This document shows positions 13,101-25,281 of a DNA stretch of 64,000 nucleotides, in pieces (positions within the stretch are counted from its first letter, which is position 1; each line of letters opens with the position of its first letter). The stretch is from Knoxdaviesia capensis. Taxonomy: Eukaryota > Ascomycota > Sordariomycetes > Microascales > Gondwanamycetaceae. Position numbers and translations under genes: made by a program. The DNA lies in NCBI GenBank assembly GCA_001510575.1, contig LNGK01000009.1, forward strand, positions 408,994-472,993, read 5' to 3'. Under the pieces are notes generated by a model. It made no database searches. It worked only from the letters and a program-made list of their open reading frames with translations, and had not been told where the DNA came from.

Positions 13101-15595
13101 AAGGGTGAAGGATTTTCTTCCTGCGTGTCTTACATCGGACCCGTCCCGTACCCCATCTGACAGCCCTCTCTGGAGGGAAAACAAAACACCTAGCCGGACA
13201 TACATACCAGGAAGCCGACGAAACACAATTGTCTGTCCAGCCAGATTTCGACCATGTTTGGGAGCCCAACGCACTTCGACGGCAGAGCCGGAGGACACAC
13301 AGACACACAGACTTTGGAAGTTCGAAACTCTGCATATCGAACAGAGCCAGCCGTGCAGGACGTAGCTCTGTACCACCGGCGAAATGAATAAGCCGGCAGC
13401 GTTCTTTGTAAGGTGCCAAACAGACAAGACGGGAGGCAAGGCAAAGCAAAGCCCGCGACAACCGAAGTGGTGTTGGTTTGTTGCGATTCTGTCGTCCTCG
13501 TGCAGACCGGTTCGCTGCTGGCCTTCTCTCCACACTCCCGTGCGTTTGGCTGTCCCCTTCCGGAGCTATGAGAAACACCGAGACAACGCACTTCCCCCTC
13601 TCTCCAGCCAAGGTCGGTTGTAGTGTTCTGTGGTAAGAGAATGCTGTTATGCTCCAGTTACATACAGGGGCTGTTGGTGGTCTCCTTGGCAGGCATAGAG
13701 CTTTCACCTGCCTGGATTTCTGCATAGTAAACTCTGTAGGGCGCTACCTGGAGCAGAGGCGTTTCCTAGCCTGGCTTAGGATGCGTGGTGTTGTGTCGGG
13801 GGAGGGTTACAGCAGGTTTTTTTTTTTTTTTTTTTAGGGAGAGGGAGGGCCACCACGCCCTCGATCTTCTCCGAGAACTACCCTGTAAATGTTCCTCTTC
13901 TGTTCCCGTCTTGTCTGGGTTTGCTGCCGCAGTCCTGTCGTCATGCAGCCTGACGAAACGAGGCTCGCGAGCACAAAAGAGGTCCCATCCCATCCCATCC
14001 ACTTTCCGGATGCCTGAGGCCCAAGAACCCACCACCAGAAGCCACACTGCCCAATCGCCGGCCGCGCTGGGTTCACGACGTATATCCTCTTTTTCTCGGT
14101 GGTTTTTTTTTTTTGAACTGTGCCTTCGACACAATTGGCGTCCCAGCACTGGAGCTTAATTATGTTCTGGAGTTTCGTGTGGTGTTCCTTTGTCGGCGTG
14201 GTCTTGTGTCGGCGGGGACTGCACTTTTCCCAATGGCTGAGTCGTCAATGGCTGGGTCATCCGGGTATTCCGCTGCAGCGGGACGTGAGGGAGAAGAGCG
14301 TGTGGGTGTGGAATCCGGCACTCTCGCTCGCTAAACCTCTCCGGCTGCATCGGTGGTTCGCAGCGATGGCAGTTTTTTGCGGTTCTTCGGTGTGCCGGGG
14401 CAGTCTCTCGCCCGGAACATGAAGTCCGGCGCGCAGCCAAAGCCAGCAGCCGCTGCGTACATGCACCAGCCCAACAGAGGCTCGCTACATGTGCATGTAC
14501 GTGTATGTACAGTAGAGGCAGTCACTCACGGCCCCGACGTCCTGCGTTCCTGATTCTACACCTCCCCGATGGACAGATACCCAGGGTGTGGATAGTTGGC
14601 CCGACATTGCATCGAGAGAGCGCCCGAAGAACACCAGAAGAAACCCCCCAAACGGCCCGGTACGATCGTTCTTCCTAAACATCGGGCCAATGCCCACCGT
14701 AGCGGAGTTAGTGGTTCCGTCCAGCAGCTAAGAAAACGAAGCGTTACCCCCGACATCTCGTAGCTGCGTAAATGGCCCGAAACAAAAGCACCCATTTTAT
14801 CCCATGTGGTGGTGGCTCCCCGCCCACACAAACTTGATGAAAATGCTGCTATCGCCCCCGGTTCCCTGCCCGGCCTTTGTGCGGTGATGTGGCCAGAGGA
14901 ACGAACAAGCTGTTCGGTGCAGAAGAGCCTGTGGTCGACATGATGCTCGCTATAGCTCGTCCGGTGGTATTTCTGCCTTTGACGCCTGTCGAGTGCCAAG
15001 GGTGTGTGGTTTTTTTTTTTTTTTTTTGGTTACTTGCAGGTTCACCGGTGATCATCTAGCCGAAGACTTGTCAATTGACGTTTGATATCGCAGAGATATA
15101 TCACAGCTACGGAGTGCCATGTACTGTATGGAAAGCAAAGTTGGGAATGCGGCGGCCGGCGCGGCAGGCATGGCATTGATTGCAGTGCCAGGTGACGGCG
15201 CCTGCGCGGGCAAATAAACCCAAAAGCAGAAAAACAAGTGGGCTTGTGTCCTCGGGCAGTAGTCAAGACCCCGTTGAACGGAAGAAGACGAGAGTGTGAA
15301 AGCCCACTTCTGGCCAATGGACGGAGTATCAAACAAGCATCTTCCCCCTCCAGAATGCTGCACCGACACCAGCCACCAAGGTAAAGGTATGCGCTAATCT
15401 ATTCCCGTGTGGCCTATTGTTAGGTCCAGGCTGAGGGGCCACAGTGCCTTCATATGTCAGTGCAGGCCATCCAGCCGAGGAGGAGGGCACCTTCTCATCA
15501 GTCTGGTGAGGTTCTAGGTTTTCAAGGACCCAGAGAAGCATCCCCGGTGATAAACGATTGCCGGGGCTGGTCGGCGAAGGTTTGTGGGGGATAGG
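10141..15595. other. Gene-poor unique sequence with oligo-T/A tracts
   Basis: No coding region supported. Base composition is mixed and not RIP-mutated. Long homopolymer-like tracts occur at about 10,180-10,262 (T-rich), 12,631-12,645, 13,030-13,067 (A/G), 13,820-13,836, 14,103-14,114 and 15,010-15,028. There is a short TCCCA tandem near 13,983. Open frames of up to about 255 codons (12,958-13,725, minus) read like random translation of low-complexity DNA. Confidence 0.5.
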
Positions 15596-15604
15596 NNNNN
15601 NNNN
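15596..15604. other. Assembly gap (9 N) next to a G run
   Basis: Nine N bases followed immediately by 14 consecutive G. The gap probably marks a homopolymer the assembly could not resolve, so its true length is unknown. Confidence 0.95.
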
Positions 15605-18600
15605 GGGGGGGGGGGGGGATTCAAACCGGACTACGACAGCACTCTCTTGTTGATATAGCCTGGTGCTGTTATATCCTGCGTAATACGTCACCCTCTGGCC
15701 CCGATATAACGTTGGCGTCCCTGATACTCACATCCCACTTTGATAGATAGTGCTTTTTACCCTTCATTTACAAAGAAAACTTTTTTTCATTTTCTGGGTT
15801 TTCGTATTTCAGGTGTAACTTATCCAGCGGGCCATTTTATCCCTGACATATCAGATTGGGGGGGGTATGCAGCTCGAAAGCGCCGATTCATGGCAAACAT
15901 GTCACTGCCGTGCCAGACTCAACTTTACCGGTGCTTGCTGTTGTTACTTGCCTTTTTTTTTTTTTTTTTTTTTTCGTAGCGGCTGCACCCCCGCTCTCGG
16001 GGCCCAAGGATTTTCCGTGGGCTGTGCGGCCGTGCGGTGCTCTCGGGATGCGCGAAGGGGGGGCAACCAACACACGCACAGGCAGCGCCGGCCGATCGTC
16101 GCATTTTCTGCAAGAGAGAGAAGAAAATTTACACAAGTGATCTTTACCAACGAATCTATCTCTGGACGTACGTGTGTGTGCGTGTGTGTGTGTGTGGTGT
16201 CCCGGTCTCGCGGACCACTAACACGTTTCTTTTTCAGCACTCTTGGTCTGTGCCAGATGTGTGTGTGACCCTGGTATAGGACGTCTTAGTGGGACCTGGT
16301 GAAGGAGGCTGAAAAAAAAAATGCAACAAGCGGTTTAGGTATGCTATCTATCGTAAAACCCGACAAGTGCACGCGGGACATGAAACGACGCGCTCGGCCG
16401 GGCTCGTTTATCGGTACCGAGCGTGCCCCGGCGCCAGCACGGCCCCTCTGTCCCCCCTCTCCGGCTGCTTGACGTAGGGGAGCAATTCGTGAGCTGCTCT
16501 GTGTGCACTCGGCTATCTACAGTACTGTTCGTGGTGGGATAAAGGGGGGATCCTGTGCTGGTGTCCGGTCCGGATAGTGGACACTACCAGTCAGAGCCTC
16601 CGAGCTTCCAGTTCACCCACCGCGTCGTGATGCCACGTCTGGGGGAGCTACCACCACCCGGCCATACACAACGGAACCCTGCAGAATGCAGAATTTTCTC
16701 TTTTCTAATATCCTTCGTTTCTTTGGTCCGGTCCCTACGTCCATTCGATACGCTGGCGGCTTGTCAGACTTTCCCGGACAGCACCAGCTGGAGGTCACAC
16801 TGACAAGCCCCCGTCCATCCCCAAACCAGGAACACACACCCACACCAGAGACACCTGTGGGGGGCTTGCAGCGCTTCAGTCTGACGAAAAGATTTTCTCA
16901 GGCGGCTCTGGGGGTCCCCTCCCACGCGACTCCCACACTTAAAACAGAGTTTTCCCTCTGTAACCCTCCTTCGGCGACCCCTTTCAACCTAACGTCGTTT
17001 CCGTGCCAGGGGAGCTGTAAGTGGAAGAAAGGTCCTGTATTAAGCTGTTCGTGGGGGAGCAGGTTGCAGGATGGAAAAGTTTTTTCGTGCGGCAGGTTTC
17101 AGCGGTCCACTCACACTCACTTTGATGTCAGACTTGCAGGTGAAGTTTTTTTTTTTCTTTTTTTTTAATTGATCTTCAGATGTCAGTGCATGGGCGTCAG
17201 AAAATTTGTTTTCTTTTACCCAGGTGATGATGATGTTTTGCCCCCGCCCCCATGTTTCGTGGACATGCTAATGATGCGACTCTTCCCCCCCACTGGCCAC
17301 CTCACATGTCCTCGCCCGATCGCGGACGCGGACACGGGCCGTAGACCGCGGATAGAGCACGGGGGAGGGGGGGGAAGTGGGCAATGGAGTGGGAGTGGGA
17401 GTTTGAGTAAAGATGAAAAATTCTCCGTTTGTTGCCCAATGTGATCTGATGCATGTTGGCTGAAAGAAAAAAAAGAAACCAAAAAGGTATCTGGAAATGC
17501 AGCAACGGCGATGCTGGACCCCTTCTTTCAGCCCTGGTCGGCCCGGCCTTGCTGTGGGAACAAGACGCGAGAGAGAGACATGTTTGCCCGTCCCCACGGT
17601 GAGGGAATCCTGCGTACGGCCGGCTAACCGCCGATGGGCAGTGGTTTTTGCTTCCATCCCAGGTTGAGTGTGGTCGGGCACATCAGCCCATGTTGCCTGT
17701 AACGGGAACAAGAATCAATCACTTACACGTCTAAACGCCGATGGGAATATCTTCATACGGTGGTAGTTTCGGCGGTGCTGATGAGAGATTGGATGATACC
17801 GGCGATACATGATCACGGTGATGTTAGCCTCTAGCCATTGAAAGGTTGCAGGTTACAGCCAAGTGGTGGCAATGCACTGCATCGCGGATGGCAGACTACC
17901 CCCCCGGCATTTGATTTCTGTTGATGAACGGTATGACATCGCCCGGGTCGTGAATGGCCCACTCGGCGACGGCTTTTCTTTTTTTTTTTTTTTGGCGACT
18001 CTACTGTACAGCGGTGCCTGGATCTTCCACCCACCCACTGTCGTCATCCTCCGACGTGACTCCGGCATGTGGAGTCACCCTGGCTGGTTCTTTTTTTTTC
18101 GGTCTTGGATATGTTGCAGACATGGAGTTTGCTGCTGCAGATGCTAGCTAGTCACATTTTGCACTGGGTGCCGGTACCACAGATTTCCGTGGGGATGCTA
18201 CTTTCCGGCGCGCTTTGTGGCCGACGCTCGCCACCGACTCGGCCTATCTCGGGCCCGGCGTCGACAACGCTGTCCTTTAGCAAGATGAGCCAGGCCCGTC
18301 AGGGTTAGGGTTTGCGTGTGCGGTCGGGGGTGGCATGATCCTGAAATAACCTTCTGGTTCTGGCTACGTCAAGGCCAGACACCCAGTCTCTCGTGATACG
18401 AATTAAACACGGCTAGAACCAGTTCTAGGCTCCGGGGAATTCTCTTGCACCGGAGTCTGCTCGGAGTTTGTGGTCTAGGGTTTGGGTTACATCGGCCGCA
18501 TAGTGTAAGTGGACGCTTCTGCGAACAAGAACTAAAAGAAAATCGACCTGTCTCGACAGGAAACTTTATTGAGCGCCGGCGGCTGGGCCCAGTTTTCGGA

Positions 18601-21600
18601 ACGTCTTTTCGTTCCAGTCTGCCAGATATCTCCACTCCCGGCGTTGGGAACGACAGAGAGACCAAGGCCCCACTGCAAGTTGCAGGTTAACTACGCTACG
18701 TCAGAACGGCCGTCATGAGGTTGATGGGGGGGGAGGCCCTGCGATGACTGATCGACCCTCCTGTCCTGATTCGAGTCACGGCGTCTCTCCTGCTATGGGG
18801 CTGCTGGTCGCCGATGTTGTGTGTGAGATCCGGTGGAGACGTGGGAATAAAGGGGAGGAAGAAGAGTGGAATCAAATCTAAACAAGCAACTGTGTATCGT
18901 ATCCTGGGATAAAACGAAAGCGAGAAAAATCTGCAATTACGACACTGGGGCCTGTTGCTTTGCGTTCTTCTTTTCAGCTGCGGTGAGGTCACTGCGCTAG
19001 CATTCTTTGGGACACACGGTTCCTGGCTAGCAAATCAAGTGTTCTGCAAAGACGCTGGCATTCCGGGCCAATCTCTCCAAAGCAAGTGGTTCTTCGGGCC
19101 ATGCTCGATACACTTGCTGCACACGCCGGAAAATTCCGAGCCGGATACCGGTGCGCAGGGAGACCCGAGAAGTTCAGACCTCCGAAACTACATACCGGGA
19201 CGAAGAAGGAGGCGAGAAGCTGGAGGTTTTTGAGGTAGTCGTTGGGCCCCCCAAGCCATCGATGACATCGATTTTGTGGTCAACGTGTGTGTGTGTGCGG
19301 GTGGGTGGGTGTGCCCTGTGCCGGGGGTTTTAACAGGAGACACACAAGGCGTTAAGGCGTGGGTGGGCTGGTCGACCGTCCGTTGCCCGCCCGGATGGGG
19401 CAATGTTCTGTTCTGGCACAGAGAAGCAGGCTCCGAGCTGGACTGGAACATGCACGGTCATGCATAACTATGCAACTTGGTTACAGAGGTGAGGTGGTGG
19501 TGGGACGGCCGCAGGAATTTCTTCAGGCGACGTTCGCACGCCGACCCGGAACCTTCTTGTACTACTCACTGCCACGCAAGTTACAAATCGATACACAAAT
19601 CCAACTGTCATTCCGGTTATCGCCTCGTAGTCGTTTCGGGTGTAAACGCCCACAGCGGCCCATTAAACCCATTGCGCCGGCCAGGACCTGTGGCTAGCCC
19701 CTCCCGGCCTGGGAGTAATGCTGTACATCCTACTGGGCGCTGGAGGACCGCTTTTATAGATTGGCGGGACGAGAAGGCCGCTCAAGAACCTCTTGCAGAC
19801 ACTAACGAGAAAACGCCCGTAGCCTTGGCTTCCAACACAATATAGCCTGTCCCGCCGAGGCTGCGGTATGACATAGACACAAGGACTTTTGGTTGGTGGC
19901 CCGGCGGTTTTGGTGGTTTTCCCCCCAGCGACGATCGCCCGCCAGAGCCTTGCACGAAGGCTCGGGGTCCGATTCGCGTGCTGGCGGATTCGCAAGACAA
20001 ATAGAAAAGAATAAGCTGTACGTACGAAAAGCGTTGTGTCTCGTGTGGGGTCCGCTTTCTTCCCCCCCACTGTATTACTCTTCTTCGGGCTCTTTGGGAG
20101 TTTTCAAGGACATATATATATATATACGACCCCCTCGTTTAAATACAATTACCAACAGGCACGGTTCCCACCCCCGGCTGGCTGTTCGGGCCATTTGTCT
20201 GAGGCCGGCTGCACCAGTACTTGGGGGCGAGGGGGAAGTGAAAGTTTTCGTCGGCCAGCGAATCACGACGTAGACAGTGTATCTTTCTGGCGTTGTTAAT
20301 ACGCGATGAAAATGGAGGTGGGAGGAACAGTTGGCGATTCTACTGCTTGGAGCACCTCTGGTTCGTGGGCGCGGGCAAACCTGCGCCGACTCGCGCAAAG
20401 TCGGCACCGCGAAGGGAACATGACAATGTCTGGGAGAGGGAATGTTCCTCCACGCTTAGTGGTGTCCACCCTGGATCTTCGGTTCTTTTTCTTTTTCCTC
20501 TTTCTGTTTCCTATCCCACTGGGCCCGGTACTCCGGGTAATACGCCGAACGCTCCTTGGAACAACGTAGCAGTCGAGTCAAGCGACCACCCACACAGGAG
20601 TAATTTTTTTAAAAAAAAAATTCGGAGGAAGACCTCCCAAGCTGTACAGCCTTTTGACCAGTTTCTCTTTTTGGCTGGTGGAGTATTATGTCTTTGTCGG
20701 TATTGGCGCAGAAGGTAGTGGCCTTGGGGACTGAAGAGGAGGGGGGGGGGTTGGTTGTGTGCGTGCAGGCTCTTGGCGATATGATATCGTGGATGGACGA
20801 CTCGGATTGCGTAGCAGTTTCTCTCTCCGGACCAAGAAGATGCAACTGAACGCAGACAAAGTTATCGACCGGCCTCGGAAAGACGAGGCGCCGGGGGTAC
20901 GAAGTCTTATAGTCGTCGTCGCCGTCGCTGGCCGAGTGAGGCATACGTATGCGTGTTGTGGTAGTGGACTTCGCCGATCGGCGGGTGCAGGATATTGTAA
21001 GAAGAGTATTGGAACGTGCAGAACCCTCCTATAGCAGGTGTAGTAGACTTTTGGCGGGAGCTCCAGGCCCCTTAGCCACCATCTGAATATACCGTAGGCA
21101 CTCACAGCCTTCTGTGCCGTACAATACCAACGTGCCCCTTGTGCGTGAGCACAGATGTACACCGGACACATCCTGCACCCAAGCCCGCCGGGCCACCACG
21201 CGCCACCAGGACGAGAAAACTTTTGAGTAGGGTTCAGCCAGCACCCAGCACTGCTTGCCCAGGACTCCGTCTCCACCCAATGGCACAGTTTCTGCTGCGT
21301 ACGAGAAAATCCTGCCCCCTCCCTCCCCAGCCCTGGAGGGCCCGCCAGCCGATGGCACGCCGCCGGCACTTACACGAGACCGCTACCACGCCCGCCCGCC
21401 TGCCCCCAAGCACCAGATGTTGGAATGGACGGCCCGCGATGGCATCGCCCGCCAGGAGACCCCCCTCTCTCTCCCAGCGGGCTGGATGTGTCGTGCGGGC
21501 GCAAAATACAGCACGAACCCGTGGAAACGTGCGTGAGGTTTCCCTCGGCTGTCATTTGGCCCGGGGGAAACTTCTCGCGGCGTGCGGTGTAAGTGGTTGA

Positions 21601-23990
21601 TGTCTAGGACAGCCAGACGAGGAGAATATCTATATATACCTGGGGAGCCGGGACTGAGGGTCTGGGAAAGGGGGAGGAGATGCCTTCACGATGTGGTTTT
21701 CTCACGGTTCTTTGTTTTTGGCGTGGGTGTCTGGTAGGTACCAGGGACGCGATGACGGTCGACGACACACGAGGAGCACTTACACGGACGACGAGCTGCG
21801 CTACTACCCACCAACACCACTACAACAGCCTACCATCACCGCCGTTTGGGTGCATCCAGGACGTAGAAACTGGACAGCAATAGCCTACAGATGAACAAAC
21901 ATAGGGCTCCCGTGGTAGTGGCCACAGGCACACGACTGCCTCCCCCGACGACACACGCTCCAGTACCCAAGGAAGCCCCCGCGACCAGCGATCGCGGACA
22001 GCCACAGCGCGACGAAGAAAGCGCCTCCCGGCGAGATACCACGAGATACAGGGCCTAAACAGGCTGACCGACCCCAAGCTTAGCACGACGTCCAATGTGT
22101 GTCAGGATAGTTGCCCCCAGGCAGTTTCACGCATTATACACACTCTGGTCACCAAGCAACCGACGGTCGGCGATGCCGGAAGCCGCCGGCGTCCAAAAGT
22201 CTGCCGACGGCACATCCCGCACGGCTGAATCTCGGGACGGCGCCCAGCCAATAGTGTGGGAGTACTTTCTGCCCGTGCTTGACCGACGGTCTTCACTCGC
22301 CGGACGCCGAATCAGGCATGGTCGATGCCGACCCCGGGCTTTTTTCGTTGCTCGATTCTATCGAGTAATGCTCGGTTACTATCAGTGGTGATGTCAAGAG
22401 CTCCAAGCTTCAGCTTCGGTGACTTTGAGTCCGCGTCATGTCCTTCCCCCTCTTCAGCCCCCCCCGCGCCGAGCAGTCCTCTTGATGGTGGTCTGGTGGC
22501 TCCAAGGTTCTCGCAGTGGCCGAACCGGCAGCGAGTTGACACGAGGCAAGGGAACTAAAAGAAAATGAAAAACAACAAAAAAAAAAAGAAAAAAAAACCT
22601 TCATGCTGATGATCGTCTTTTCCTTTTCATTCCGTGGGGGGCTCAGACTGCATCGTCAGGCCCGGAAGGGGCATCACCAGGCAAGTCAAAAAATAACATC
22701 ACGGCCCAGGACCACAGAGACAAGGCCAGCGGCGTGAAAGAAAGCAGAGAAATTTTTGCAACCCAGAACACAGCGCAAGGCGCCTCCGGAGCTAAGCCTG
22801 GAGTGGCCTGTTGCTGTTTTCTCAGGGGGGCTGCAGGGCCCAACCGCTCGCTTCAGCTGTGCCTGGATGCCCTGAAAAAAAAGTTTTCGCCAGCCAACCG
22901 CCCATTCTGCGCCCCAGGTCTGTACAGGCAGGTGCAGGCGTACCGTCGTTCCTTCCTGTTTCAGCCTCGCAGATCGGCCACCGCCCACATATTCCCGATT
23001 CTCCCGACGTTTCTCCAGCACTCACAGAAGGAACGAAAAAATTTTCCCTTCTGGTCTCCGACTTCGCATCGGCGTCTCCAGGCCCAGACGAAAAATTTTC
23101 TAGACCACCTTTTGTTTTTTTTCTCGACGATCTTCAAACAACCACCACATCGCAAATATCCGGCCAACCGACTTTGTTTCCTTCTGCTCTCGGCGCCTTT
23201 TTTTTTCTGGTGCGCCTCGTGATCCCGGACTAAACCGCCTTTTACCCCCATCTATCACCCGTACCCCATATTCCTAGCCTGGGGCCTTGCACGCGGGATG
23301 GATGGGGGAAGAGACACACGAACCATCCACACGGCCTGTGATGTGATGCATGGGGCTGGGTTGGCGAGGCCGACGCCGGCGGTGGGAGTCGGCCTGGTCG
23401 GCTGGGATGGCCGTGATGCTCCGATGACACGTTGGCCCTGGAGCTGAAGTGGCTGTTGTGAAGTCTCACTCATCAAATTGACCGAAAGCCCTGTGCAGCC
23501 TTGGACGACCAAGACAAGCCGTGCGTGGCGGTTCTGCGTGGATGGAACCAGCTTGCACCGGCGACCATCAGCTCGACTCTCTCTCTCCATACCCGAACCC
23601 GAATCTCGGTCCCCCGGAATGCGGCTCTCTGGAGACAGACCCCGCCCCTTTTCTGGACACACCATTCTTACCGAGCACCAAAAACGGCCCCAGCACGCGA
23701 AAAGAAGCAAAAAACGATCGAGGCCCGCGCCGGTCTGCAATCTGGACCTAAATCACGAGAGATTCTGCCCTGATTCCCGGAGAGCCCCCTTTAGCTCCTG
23801 TCCCTGGACGTCATATATTCCAAACCCGACTTTTTCGCCTCTCCTCAGCTTACCTAGGCTCTGGGCCCTGGATATCTAGCGGGAAGCCGAAACAGATAGA
23901 TGCGTTGGTGGCCAGCGTCACCGATGGAAAAAGACGAAGTTCGCTGCTTCGCCTGGCGCGCCAGTCCCGAAGCTACTGATGGGCCCGGCC
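15605..23990. other. Gene-poor unique sequence
   Basis: About 8.4 kb without a supported gene. T tracts occur near 15,953-15,975, 17,146-17,166 and 17,979-17,994, with a short TA repeat near 20,110. A 12-base run matching two TTAGGG units is at 18,301-18,312. Two AAAATTTT sites lie 54 bases apart at 23,038 and 23,092. No RIP signature and no recognisable RNA gene. Confidence 0.45.
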
Positions 23991-24011
23991 TGGCAAAGTT
24001 AAGTTGGGGAC

Positions 24012-24077
24012 AAAAAAATGTCGGCCTGGCTGCCGACAGGGTCGAACCCTAAAAATGGCTGTGCTGCACCATGCAGC
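24012..24077 (-). ncRNA. Candidate short structured RNA: three hairpins before a T7 run
   Basis: Three adjacent perfect hairpins: stem TGTCGGC/GCCGACA (24,019-24,025 with 24,032-24,038), AGGGT/ACCCT (24,038-24,042 with 24,046-24,050) and GCTGCA/TGCAGC (24,063-24,068 with 24,072-24,077). On the minus strand they are followed by seven T, a possible Pol III terminator. The minus strand also contains GGTTCGACCC, which fits a B box, and an upstream TGGTGCAGCA segment with weak A-box character. It is too short for an ordinary tRNA and lacks an anticodon arm. It could equally be a chance cluster of inverted repeats. Confidence 0.25.
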
Positions 24078-24537
24078 TAGCTCTTGGCATGAGCTGTTCG
24101 ACGTGACTTGTTTCTTCTTGCTCCATCTGATTTTTTGAGGTGCTGTGCTGGAACAGGGGCCCTGGCGCGTTCGGGGTAACTAACTTAGTGTTGATTTGCT
24201 ATGATTATGCTACAAGCGGTTATAGGCCCCTCATCCGACGGCGGGAGAGAGAGAATGACTCTGATACGTGCGTGTCGTTGCTGGTGATTCTTTTCTCTCT
24301 CACGCGGGTGTGGAAGAGATTGAGGGCGTGTTCTTTCGTTCCCACCTTGAGCGCTTCCCCAAGATCTTGGGAATGTTTTTCAGGGTCCATCCAGTTGGCC
24401 CCGGCCCTTCGGGGTCCGCGACGATGCATGGCACGCTGGCGCAATTGCAGATTTTTTTTCTCTCTCGTTGGTGTGTCTGTCTGTCACCGTACGATCAGTC
24501 GCTCGCCCACAGCAACCACCATCTCATCTCACCCGAG

Positions 24538-24555
24538 ACACACACACACACACAC
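24538..24555. repeat. (AC)9 microsatellite
   Basis: Uninterrupted AC dinucleotide run seen directly in the sequence. Confidence 0.9.
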
Positions 24556-25260
24556 TGCGGGGAGCGCAGGACGAGCCGGAAGCCAGTCTGTGCTCTCTCC
24601 AGCGTGAAAAAGGCTGATCCCTCGTCGTGGCGCCTTTCTCTATTTGTCCGAGTGAACGTCAAACCCCCCCCCCCTTTCAGCATGGGAAGCTTGGACGGTT
24701 CCGTTGTTTGCCATGCCTCGGTCGTGGGTGGGCGCACTCTTAGCTGGTGGTGAAGAATCCAACACGGCTCTTTTTTTCTCGCATCTGTTCGGGGGCGGCT
24801 GCGATGCTCTTTCTTCCCGGGTCTCTGCCGTGCTCTTCTCTTATTTTCTTTTGGAGCTTGCCACAGACCTGGTGTGTCCGGTTACCAAACTTTGGAGTCT
24901 GAGAGGAAAAGAGAAACAAAAACGAGACACACACAACCCCCACGGGCGTGCAAGTGGTTGGCAATCTGCACCAGAGCAATTTGGGTTGGTTGAGGAGGCC
25001 GGTTCAGGCTCTGGCCTGACTCCCAATGCGACCCTGGGAGGGGGAGTGTATAGTAGCACCCTACTCGACCCACCCACCCACCACCTTTCAAACCCCCTCC
25101 TCTTCCTCTTTGCAAGCGACATCCATGGAGATGATACCCTCTGGAAACGCCGACAGCAACTTTTTCCCTTTGATGTTGTGTTGCGTTGTTCCGTGGCTTT
25201 CGTTTCGCCGAAAACTGGGGGGGGTTTTTTTTTTTGACAGGTGATATTCCCAGTTTTTTC

Positions 25261-25281
25261 CTTTGCCCTTTGCCCTTTGCC
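25261..25281. repeat. Tandem heptamer CTTTGCC x3
   Basis: Three perfect back-to-back copies of CTTTGCC inside a pyrimidine-rich stretch. Confidence 0.9.

Noticed and set aside
12958..13725. 255-codon open frame, minus strand
   Set aside because: Composition follows low-complexity DNA (ends in Phe/Lys runs from T/A tracts). No motif, and no sensible splice partners.
20686..21369. 227-codon open frame, minus strand
   Set aside because: No recognisable fold or motif, and overlapping frames of similar length on the other strand suggest chance.
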